A DNA stretch of 23,102 nt from NCBI GenBank assembly GCA_002087915.1, contig LWDP01000097.1, positions 1-23,102 of the forward strand, in the 5' to 3' direction. A model generated the notes under the pieces. It had not been told where the DNA came from. It did not search any database and saw only the letters and a program-made list of their open reading frames with translations. Positions 8,581 through 17,054 of this stretch are shown here, in pieces. The position numbers and the translations under genes were made by a program. This stretch comes from Enterospora canceri. Its lineage: Eukaryota > Microsporidia > Enterocytozoonidae. The stretch's first letter is position 1. Each line of letters begins with the position of its first letter.

Positions 8581-9690
8581 ATGTCAAGATTTTTTCATGT
8601 AAATGGAAATGCATCAGAAGAAAACAAGAAGACTGAGAAACACATTGAAGAGAAAGAAACTCAAGAGATTCTTAGTAAACAAGATAGAAAATTAAGAGAA
8701 ATTGAACAGAAAGCAAAGAGTTTGATTGAAATGACCAATACCAAGCAATTTGAGAAAGATTTTAGAAAATTCATTCAAGATCTAAAGAAGTACGTGAACA
8801 AAGGAAGTGCATTGCCTGATATAGTACAGGAAGTATTCAATAAGGCAAGTAGCAAACAATCAATCAAACTCATTGATGAATTCAATAATTCGTTAAAAAC
8901 AGTTGAGGAAGAAACACATGAAATCAGTCGAAAAGTAGAGATCAAACCAAAAGAACTTACCTTATCAGAAATACTTGATTTAGAAGATGAATTAGAGAAA
9001 AGAACATTGCTAGAAGAGAGAATAGATAATATAGAGACGTTATTATCACTCTATAACATCTATGCAACGAACAATGAATATGGTAAGATGATCAATATTC
9101 TAAAAAGAGTGAAAACATTCAAGTGCAACAAAGCAGAATACATCAAGAAGAATATTAGGAAGTATATTCAGAAGTTTATTCAGTGTGATGATTACTGTGA
9201 TGAATTACTTGAGTTATTTGAGATGTATGATTTACAAGATGAAATACTCTATGTAAAATACTTCAAGCAGAACAAGATAGTTGAAACAGACAATGAATTA
9301 TTCAAGATGGTGTATGAAATCAAGCAAGGTAACACTGATGGTATTGATGTCAGCAACTGTAACAAACCAGATACAATGATAGAGTCAATTGTATATGAAT
9401 ACCTGGCAAAAGAACTGATTAAGAATGGTGATTATGAAAAGGCATTATCCCTGTATGAATTATTCAATGACAGATTTGATGATGATAAGCTCATTCTAAC
9501 ACTACTAACAGGTAGAAGAGAATCAGAAATATTCAGAACATTTCTAGAGGAATTTAAAACATTTGCAGAGAATCCATTTCTGTTGAAATCAGGTGATAGA
9601 AGAATGGAAATTAATATAGCATTTTATTTGATGAATCAGAATGTGATGAGTATCAGTAGAAGTATCCTAGTGAATCTCCTGAATAAGTAA
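8581..9690 (+). CDS. eIF3 subunit c-like protein (N-terminal region only)
   Basis: 369 aa from the CCC-boxed ATG at 8581. It opens MSRFFHVNG; MSRFF is the usual beginning of eukaryotic eIF3c/NIP1. An acidic/basic linker is followed by helical segments (FEKDFRKFIQDLKKY, LSEILDLEDELEKRTLLEER, ETLLSLYNIYATNNEYGKMI) that resemble in order and spacing the N-terminal helical region of eIF3c, which scaffolds the initiation-factor complex on the 40S subunit. The C-terminal half has repeat-like helices (NGDYEKALSLYELF). Animal and yeast eIF3c are about 800-900 aa and end in a PCI domain; I see no PCI domain here, so this is either a much reduced form or another helical-repeat protein. The assignment is from memory of the family and is tentative. 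The remodeller gene follows after 23 bp. Confidence 0.45.
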   Translation: MSRFFHVNGNASEENKKTEKHIEEKETQEILSKQDRKLREIEQKAKSLIEMTNTKQFEKDFRKFIQDLKKYVNKGSALPDIVQEVFNKASSKQSIKLIDEFNNSLKTVEEETHEISRKVEIKPKELTLSEILDLEDELEKRTLLEERIDNIETLLSLYNIYATNNEYGKMINILKRVKTFKCNKAEYIKKNIRKYIQKFIQCDDYCDELLELFEMYDLQDEILYVKYFKQNKIVETDNELFKMVYEIKQGNTDGIDVSNCNKPDTMIESIVYEYLAKELIKNGDYEKALSLYELFNDRFDDDKLILTLLTGRRESEIFRTFLEEFKTFAENPFLLKSGDRRMEINIAFYLMNQNVMSISRSILVNLLNK

Positions 9691-9704
9691 ACTAAATAAT
9701 ATTT

Positions 9705-9713
9705 TTAACCCAT
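9705..9713 (+). promoter_or_regulatory. CCC start-site box of the remodeller gene
   Basis: TTAACCCAT directly before the ATG at 9714, lying within the 23-bp gap after the upstream stop codon. Identical to the box at 572-580. Confidence 0.65.
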
Positions 9714-12700
9714 ATGACCAACAACAATAATCCTGAAGAAGAGCAAAGAGGAAGAGGGAGACCTAGAAAGTATCAACCATCCTACGTATTCAAGGCACCT
9801 GTCTATAATTCACCACTAGGCTATCAATACACATTACCAATTGCATCCAATGTGAATATCACATTGGCAACTGCTGTACCAACAACAGTTAGAAGCAGAA
9901 AACAGTCAACTGTAGTACAATCGGAAGAATACATTCTTCAACCAAGAACAAAGAGATCTGCTGCAATCAAAGCAGTTCCAACAACAAAGAAGAAGAAAAA
10001 GACAGCAAGAAGTGATTCAACTGAAACATCAACGACTAATTTAACGTATGAGTCCAATACGGCTGAATTGGAAGATGTCTATGAGAAATTACTCGATAGA
10101 AAAGATGGACAATTTCTGGTCAAATTTAGAAACAGAAGTTTCTTACACTGTGATTGGGTAGATGAAAATGAGATTATGCNCAGTTAGAAGCAGAAAACAG
10201 TCAACTGTAGTACAATCGGAAGAATACATTCTTCAACCAAGAACAAAGAGATCTGCTGCAATCAAAGCAGTTCCAACAACAAAGAAGAAGAAAAAGACAG
10301 CAAGAAGTGATTCAACTGAAACATCAACGACTAATTTAACGTATGAGTCCAATACGGCTGAATTGGAAGATGTCTATGAGAAATTACTCGATAGAAAAGA
10401 TGGACAATTTCTGGTCAAATTTAGAAACAGAAGTTTCTTACACTGTGATTGGGTAGATGAAAATGAGATTATGCAAACTAAAGCAGGAATAATAAAAGTG
10501 AAGAAATACAGGCAACCTGAAATAATTCCAAAAGAATACACGAGTGTTGAAAAGGTATTAGCAGAAGGAGAAGATGATGAGAGAAAAGAGACAGTTCTAA
10601 TAAAATGGTGTGCTTTACCAATAGAACAGAGTACAATTGAATTAGTTGAAGATGTGAAAGAGTGTATGAATTACACAAATGAATTACAGAAGTACAGGGA
10701 AAGAAAGAAAATGAGACACTCAAAGTATCCTATTGATTGGAGACCTGACAAAAGTAAGCAGGCCAAATACACTGAATCACCAGTCTACAAGAATGGGAAT
10801 AGATTGAGAACGTATCAATTGGAAGGTGTGAATTGGTTGATTAATCGTTGGTATTGGAAGACAAGTTGNAGTTGAAGATGTGAAAGAGTGTATGAATTAC
10901 ACAAATGAATTACAGAAGTACAGGGAAAGAAAGAAAATGAGACACTCAAAGTATCCTATTGATTGGAGACCTGACAAAAGTAAGCAGGCCAAATACACTG
11001 AATCACCAGTCTACAAGAATGGGAATAGATTGAGAACGTATCAATTGGAAGGTGTGAATTGGTTGATTAATCGTTGGTATTGGAAGACAAGTTGTATTAT
11101 GGCTGATGAAATGGGACTAGGAAAGACTGTTCAATCAGTATGTTTTGTAGATTGTTTATCTACTGAATTCCAATACAACCACCCTGTGATTGTGATAGCA
11201 CCATTGAGTACTTTGGTGCATTGGGAAAGAGAATTCAAGGCATGGACTGATTTGAGGGTGTTGACGTATCATGGTACAGTAGCAGGAAGAGAGATGTTGG
11301 CTGAATATGAATTCACCAACAAGACAGGAAATATCAATGTGAGACTATTTGATGTGATATTGACGACGTATGAGATGGCAATGAGTGGAATGGATCATTT
11401 GAGTCAGTTTGAATATTCTGTAGGAATAGTGGATGAAGCACACAGACTTAAGAATCCAAAATCAAAGGCAGCAAGAAGTTTGAACAGTCTCAAAATCAAT
11501 CATAAGGTGTTATTGACTGGAACACCAATTCAAAACAACCTGAGTGAATTATGGGCGTTATTCAACTTCATGGACAGTAGCAAATTCAGTTCACTGAGTG
11601 ATTTCTTAGAGGAATACAAATTGAATGACATCAAAGATGTAGAGAAGTTACAAGAATTATTGAAACCATTAATGTTACGTAGAATGAAGGAGGATGTTGA
11701 GACTACGATTCCACAGAAAGAAGAGACCATTATTGAGGTAGAATTGACGATAGCACAGAAAAGATATTACAGGGCAATACTGGAGAAAAACTTTGAGTTT
11801 CTAGTTGATTCAGCTAAGAAGAATGTTCCTAATTTGATCAATGCAATGATGGAGCTTAGGAAATGCTGCATTCATCCGTATTTATTGAAAGGAGCAGAAG
11901 ATGTCTGTATAAGAGAGTACCTGAAGAGGAAGAGTATCAGTGACAATGAGTATCAGATGAATAACGATCTATATTACCAGATATTGATCAATAGTTCTGG
12001 TAAGTTGGTACTGTTGGATAAGTTACTGACTAAGTTACAGGGAAAACACAAAGTACTCATTTTCAGTCAAATGACAAAATGCCTTGATTTGTTGGGTGTC
12101 TATTTGGAATACAGAAAATTCAAATACGAAAGAATTGATGGAGGTGTAAGGGGTGATTTGAGACAAGCAGCTATAGATAGGTTCTCAACAGAAGATTCAT
12201 TTGTATTCTTGTTGTGTACACGTGCTGGTGGAGTTGGAATCAATTTGACTGCTGCTGATACCTGTGTGATATTTGACTCAGACTGGAATCCACAGAATGA
12301 TTTACAAGCACAGGCTCGCTGTCATAGAATAGGTCAGACGAANGAAGAATGTTCCTAATTTGATCAATGCAATGATGGAGCTTAGGAAATGCTGCATTCA
12401 TCCGTATTTATTGAAAGGAGCAGAAGATGTCTGTATAAGAGAGTACCTGAAGAGGAAGAGTATCAGTGACAATGAGTATCAGATGAATAACGATCTATAT
12501 TACCAGATATTGATCAATAGTTCTGGTAAGTTGGTACTGTTGGATAAGTTACTGACTAAGTTACAGGGAAAACACAAAGTACTCATTTTCAGTCAAATGA
12601 CAAAATGCCTTGATTTGTTGGGTGTCTATTTGGAATACAGGAAATTCAAATACGAAAGAATTGATGGTGGTGTAAGGGGTGATTTGAGACAAGCAGCTAT

Positions 12701-14600
12701 TGATAGGTTCTCAACAGAAGATTCATTTGTATTCTTGTTGTGTACACGTGCTGGTGGAGTTGGAATCAATTTGACTGCTGCTGATACCTGTGTGATATTT
12801 GACTCAGACTGGAATCCACAGAATGATTTACAAGCACAGGCTCGCTGTCATAGAATAGGTCAGACGAATCAAGTTAAGATCTATAGATTGGTGACTAAGA
12901 ATACGTATGAAAGAGAGATGTTTGATAAGGCTGGAATGAAACTTGGATTGGATAAGGCTGTTTTACAGAAGATGGGTGTTGAAGAGAATGTTGGTGAAAA
13001 NGATAGGTTCTCAACAGAAGATTCATTTGTATTCTTGTTGTGTACACGTGCTGGTGGAGTTGGAATCAATTTGACTGCTGCTGATACCTGTGTGATATTT
13101 GACTCAGACTGGAATCCACAGAATGATTTACAAGCACAGGCTCGCTGTCATAGAATAGGTCAGACGAATCAAGTTAAGATCTATAGATTGGTGACTAAGA
13201 ATACGTATGAAAGAGAGATGTTTGATAAGGCTGGAATGAAACTTGGATTGGATAAGGCTGTTTTACAGAAGATGGGTGTTGAAGAGAATGTTGGTGAAAA
13301 AGAGACTACAACGAAATCAGAAGAAATACAAATGTTATTGAGAAAGGGAGCATATGGGGCATTAATGGACCAGTCAGAAGAAGAGGATAAGTTTTGTGAG
13401 GAAGATATTGATCACATTCTAGAGAGAAGAACAAGAGTAGTGAGACATGAAGAAGGAGGAAATGTATTTTCTAAAGCAACTTTTCAGGTTGATGAAGGAA
13501 TTGATGATCCATATTTCTGGGATAATTTATTGAAGAATAAGAAGACAGAGAATAGTGAAGAAAGGATTAAGAGATTATGTAGAAAGATAAGTAGAGAGAA
13601 AGAGATGGAAGAAGATGAGCATAATAAGATGAAAGAACTGTTAGGATATTATAGAGATGAGGTTGATGAAATTAAGATGAATGAAGAGAAGGATTTGAAG
13701 GAGCTTGATGCAAAAGAGAGGGAATTATTTGTGATGTTTTTAGATGTGTTAGTGAATGGAGTATCAAGAATAAGTAGAATGTGGAGAGGAAGTAAAGATA
13801 AAAACAGGGATAGGAAGAGTGGGAAATTTATAATTTTACAGGCATTATACAAATATTGCTTAGATTTGGTACAGAATGAGAAAGGTAAGTTAGATTATAT
13901 GGTAGGGATGGATGAATATGTTGGAGAATACGATGTTGAATTATTTGAGCAACAATCAGAGATCTATGCGAAATATTACGACAGATTCCTGTATCTGATT
14001 CAGATACCAATTCTAATAGAGAATATTAAGAAAGACGTTAATTTAGTTGAAAAAGGAAGAGGATTTAGTAAAGAAGATGATATGATAATAGCGGAGAAAG
14101 TAGCAGAAATGGGATATGGTAAAGTTGTATTGAAGAATAAGAGTGCAGAAGAGGTGAATCAAAGAATCAGGAGAATATTGATAGTGTTGTATCATAAGAA
14201 GGAGATGGATGAGAATGACAATTTGTATTTGAAAGCTATTCTGAATTATGGAAGAGTGACTGATTTGAATAAGGAACATGTTGATAGATTTATAGGATGC
14301 AAGAGTGATAAGTTGGAAGAATTGATTGATCAGATATGCAATATGAGTAAGAGAGCAAGGAAAGATACACCTGAAGCAGATTGTTTTGATAGGATCGAGT
14401 TCTTTGACAAATTGAATGAGATTGATAATTTCATAGTGGTTAATAATAGGAATAGGAATAAGAATGTGATAAGAGGATGGAATGAGAAGAAGGATGAAGA
14501 ATTAAGGGATTTCCTATTGGTTGAAGGATTTGGAAGAGTTTATGAAGAATTTGGTATAACAGAAGATGTAGCAATGAAGAGGATGGAGATGTACATGTAG
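9714..14600 (+). CDS. CHD-family chromatin remodeller, CHD6-9/Kismet-like
   Basis: ATP-dependent nucleosome remodeller. The raw frame breaks at N10180, N10869, N12343 and is doubled at N13001; removing the four overlaps (1347 bases) leaves exactly 1180 codons, so the gene is intact at 1179 aa. In order: an AT-hook RGRGRPRKY (12-20), a basic nuclear-localisation-like [10 protein letters not shown] (91-100), chromodomain 1 (about 118-170, [16 protein letters not shown]), chromodomain 2 (about 176-230, [21 protein letters not shown]), and the SNF2 ATPase with DEMGLGKT (291-298), VDEAH (399-403), [20 protein letters not shown] and [10 protein letters not shown] (693-702). After the ATPase, [20 protein letters not shown] and DDPYFW match the post-helicase segment I know from CHD6-9 rather than CHD1. 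The C-terminal 350 residues are helical, with SANT-like stretches ([39 protein letters not shown]). The 5' neighbour is 23 bp away on the same strand. Confidence 0.93.
9886..10474. repeat. Assembly overlap at N10180
   Basis: Bases 9886-10179 are repeated as 10181-10474, an offset of 295. Because 295 is not a multiple of three, the raw remodeller frame appears broken here. Confidence 0.9.
10644..11094. repeat. Assembly overlap at N10869
   Basis: Bases 10644-10868 are repeated as 10870-11094, offset 226, again shifting the apparent frame of the remodeller just before the Walker A motif. Confidence 0.9.
11818..12868. repeat. Assembly overlap at N12343, with three silent differences
   Basis: Bases 11818-12342 are repeated as 12344-12868, offset 526, the longest overlap. 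The copies differ at 12115/12641 (A/G), 12142/12668 (A/T) and 12175/12701 (A/T). All three are third codon positions and silent (Arg, Gly, Ile). Confidence 0.9.
12702..13300. repeat. Assembly overlap at N13001
   Basis: Bases 12702-13000 are repeated as 13002-13300, doubling the C-terminal helicase motifs V and VI in frame. The remodeller does not have a second helicase domain. Confidence 0.9.
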
Positions 14601-14682
14601 TGAGAGTGAGTTATTAATGGTAAGAGAAATAAAAGTGGACTGATTTATGTGATGTAAAAAATAAGATTTTTTTAACAATTAG

Positions 14683-14874
14683 AACAATCATGGAAATGGT
14701 GTTGTTTATGTCATAGACAGAACCTATGCCATTGAACCTGGTGTAAGGGAAGGTATTTTACCCATCATTTTATCAAAAGTATTTCAGGAATACTTCGAAG
14801 AATCAGATGTGGAAGAAGGGAACGACATTGATAAGGACCTGGACACTCTCTACTGTCCTTACAGGATAATCTAA
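14683..14874 (+). pseudogene. Possible coding remnant, unidentified
   Basis: A stop-to-stop frame of 63 codons lacking an initiating Met, reading GNGVVYVIDRTYAIEPGVRE then GILPIILSKVFQEYFEE and an acidic tail. The periodic hydrophobic pattern is more protein-like than chance frames in this AT-rich sequence. It may be the tail of a decayed gene or of a mobile element. The VREGILPIIL string loosely recalls a segment of family B DNA polymerases, but this is too short to assign. Confidence 0.25.
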
Positions 14875-15129
14875 GATCTGTAGAGCGTGGCAATCTGATA
14901 AAAATTACTTGTTGTGTTAGAAGCGTTTGGTGAGTAAAAGATGAACTGGATGTGCTCAATATATTAGAATAATACGTAATTAAGACAGTATTGAGTAAGA
15001 AGACACACGGGTATTTTTTGGTAGTTCAGGTTTTTATTAAGCAAAACAATAGCATGGAATAAAAAGTGTATTATGTGTTGTGTTTGAAGAAAAGAGTAGA
15101 ATGTGATATAAGGTAGTGTCACGTTGTGT

Positions 15130-15163
15130 TCCGGTTCGCGTAGCGTATCCCATATTGCTAACA
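15130..15163. repeat. Second copy of the shared 34-nt element
   Basis: TCCGGTTCGCGTAGCGT followed by ATTGCTAACA after a 7-base variable stretch; 27 of 34 bases agree with 2137-2170. It lies in noncoding DNA, as does the other copy, with a strong hairpin about 60 bp downstream. Nature unknown. Confidence 0.5.
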
Positions 15164-15567
15164 AGCTTCAAGGTTATCTTGTATGGAATCTGGATCACTA
15201 TGGCTTGGATGAGAAGTGGGAGGTAGAGACGTCACTTGTCGGGACGTCTCATGATTATATACCAGTTGCAAAAGTACCATAGTTTCATCTTTTAAATTTT
15301 CAAAGTATTTATGTACAATTTTTGGTAATATTAGATAAACAATGTGATTTTGGTGTTTCTCTTAGCTTATGATATAGTTCTAGACTACGACAGAGCTTAT
15401 TTAGGATGTAATTCTTAGTTCTTGTGCTTGTTTTTGTCATTATTAACATACATTTACATGAATTGTGCATCAAAATATAGTTTTTTTTATTATTTTTGAT
15501 TCAGAAAACCTGAAATAACGTAAAACAAATATATATTTTACATATTGCAGAGAAAGACTTGTTCTAG

Positions 15568-15807
15568 ATGTGGTATTTTATGTACGAGTATACTATTATG
15601 ATAAATACAGCACGCATTATACTCAAAGAAGGTGTATTGAAGCGAAAAACATACAGTTTTTTGTGCTCAAAACAAAAACTTTTAAATAAATGTAGAGAGG
15701 CAAAAATAACACACGCAAGGCTACAACCATCTCATTCAATACCAGAAAATACGGAAGAAATAACAAATTTAGAAAGACTCAAATACCATCAGGTGGATAA
15801 AACTTAA
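15568..15807 (+). CDS. Short hypothetical ORF, doubtful
   Basis: 79 codons from an ATG (MWYFMYEYTIMINTARIILK), basic and without recognisable motifs, 83 bp before the convergent pseudokinase stop. No CCC box precedes it. Frames of this length arise by chance in such DNA, so I list it only as possible. Confidence 0.2.
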   Translation: MWYFMYEYTIMINTARIILKEGVLKRKTYSFLCSKQKLLNKCREAKITHARLQPSHSIPENTEEITNLERLKYHQVDKT

Positions 15808-15890
15808 TACGCAGTAAAATAAATTCTGTAACAACATTAATTGGTCTGATTTGCTTTCATGCACAACACTATTACATTTCTATCCCTAAC

Positions 15891-16850
15891 TTAATCATCT
15901 TCTGTAAGGAATGGGTGTGATAGTAATTCTTCTGCTGTTGGTCTCTTTTTCGGATCTTTGTTTGTAGCTTCCTTTATGAAAGATCTCATTTTCTCAGGAA
16001 TTGACGCATTGAAGTCCATTTCAAATCCTGTAAATTTTTCCTGAATACTTTCAGCTAGTCTTGCTTGTCTCTCATTATCTGTCATCATTAATGACCAAGC
16101 AGTCATTCCAACCTGAAATATGTCAGCTGCAAATGATACGTCATATTTGTTTAGTACATCAGTATACATTGGTGCATAAACATACATTGACTTCATCAAT
16201 CCATCTCGGTACAAATACACTGCTGATTCCATATCAAACAATTTCCAGGTTATTTCATTGCCTTTTCTGATTCCTTTAATGTTCATCGGTCTGATGTCTA
16301 AGTTTGCTGTCTTAAACCTGTGCATATACTCCAATGCACATAAAACATCTTTTAGCATTTTTCTGATCATTTTGACATTTCCTTGTATTTCTTCAGTGTC
16401 TACATCCAAATATTCCATTACCATCACGCAGTTAACCACATCAACAGGTCGTTGTGTTCCAAACAGACGTATCTTATTTCTTGCTGTAACTGATGTGTAA
16501 ACTTTGGCAATGTTCTCGTGTTTTAGCTGCTTAAACTTCTCTATTTCATTCACTGATTCACACTGTATTCCCATGGCAATTTCAAATTTCATCTTCACCA
16601 GATAACGTTTAATACCATCATTTCGAACTAGGATTCTTGCATTTCCTTTGTGTTCCCAATCCATTGAACTTAGGTTGTAATTGTCTGCTAATACTGCCAT
16701 CTTACTTATATCAGTCTCCCTCATCACATATTGAATTGCCTTTGCAGTATAAACTCTGAGATTCGAACGATTCATCAGGTTCATTTGTGATTGACTTAGC
16801 CGGGTACTCTCTTCAACAAATGGTGATGCAAGAATAATTCTGATAAACAT
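15891..16850 (-). CDS. Probable pseudokinase (protein kinase-like)
   Basis: 319 aa from the ATG at 16850, chosen because a CCC box (ATACCCAT) precedes it; the frame is open seven codons further only from a TTG. The kinase fold is clear: ATP-lysine candidate in RYLVKMKF (about K86), KFKQLKHENIAKVYTSV, hinge-proximal VMVMEYLDV, helix E LCALEYMHR, catalytic-loop position TANLDIRPMNI (183-191) and the C-terminal KKRPTAEELLSHPFLTEDD. Key changes: HRD is NLD, the catalytic-loop Lys is Arg (DIRPMN), DFG is DME (206-208, Gly lost), and the activation segment lacks an APE motif. The Asp and Asn of the loop remain, so weak activity is not excluded, but a regulatory or scaffold role is more likely. It is divergent from the seryl-tRNA synthetase gene (204 bp between starts). 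Confidence 0.8.
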   Translation of the reverse strand: MFIRIILASPFVEESTRLSQSQMNLMNRSNLRVYTAKAIQYVMRETDISKMAVLADNYNLSSMDWEHKGNARILVRNDGIKRYLVKMKFEIAMGIQCESVNEIEKFKQLKHENIAKVYTSVTARNKIRLFGTQRPVDVVNCVMVMEYLDVDTEEIQGNVKMIRKMLKDVLCALEYMHRFKTANLDIRPMNIKGIRKGNEITWKLFDMESAVYLYRDGLMKSMYVYAPMYTDVLNKYDVSFAADIFQVGMTAWSLMMTDNERQARLAESIQEKFTGFEMDFNASIPEKMRSFIKEATNKDPKKRPTAEELLSHPFLTEDD

Positions 16851-16860
16851 ATGGGTATTT
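16851..16860 (-). promoter_or_regulatory. CCC start-site box of the pseudokinase gene
   Basis: On the minus strand AAATACCCAT runs directly into the ATG at 16850. It selects this Met over the upstream non-ATG extension. Confidence 0.6.
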
Positions 16861-17041
16861 GTTAACAACAATCAAATATATTAAGTATTGATGATTGCAA
16901 ACAAACAATCAAATCATTTTGTTAAAATAACCTGATTTAGAATGCTACAAATGCCATGTTTTCATGTGAATACTTCTCAACAATCTATTAAAACAAATAC
17001 ATAAATTACAATACTATTTCATCACCATTCTTCCTTTGAAT

Positions 17042-17054
17042 ACTTACCCTATTC
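17042..17054 (+). promoter_or_regulatory. CCC start-site box of the seryl-tRNA synthetase gene
   Basis: ACTTACCCTATTC directly precedes the ATG at 17055; the CCC lies 6 bases from the start codon, slightly further than in the other genes. Confidence 0.5.

Larger units (their letters stand above)
14601..15567. other. Intergenic region with gene scrap and structured element
   Basis: Nearly 1 kb without an intact gene. It contains a 63-codon coding-like scrap (14683-14874), the second copy of the 34-nt element (15130-15163), and an 8-bp perfect hairpin (GAGACGTC at 15226-15233 pairing with GACGTCTC at 15243-15250, 9-base loop). From 15260 onward it is plain AT-rich DNA with several T runs. Confidence 0.5.

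Noticed and set aside
12360..14600. A separate helicase gene starting inside the remodeller
   Set aside because: It begins in the overlap repeated after N12343 and continues the same protein once overlaps are collapsed.
15125..15165. tRNA gene suggested by GGTTCGCG
   Set aside because: No A box, no cloverleaf arms and no acceptor stem can be drawn around it.
15540..15600. Intron 3' splice site before a Cys-rich exon (RKTCSRCG)
   Set aside because: The frame closes after about 16 codons and no upstream exon or donor site was found.
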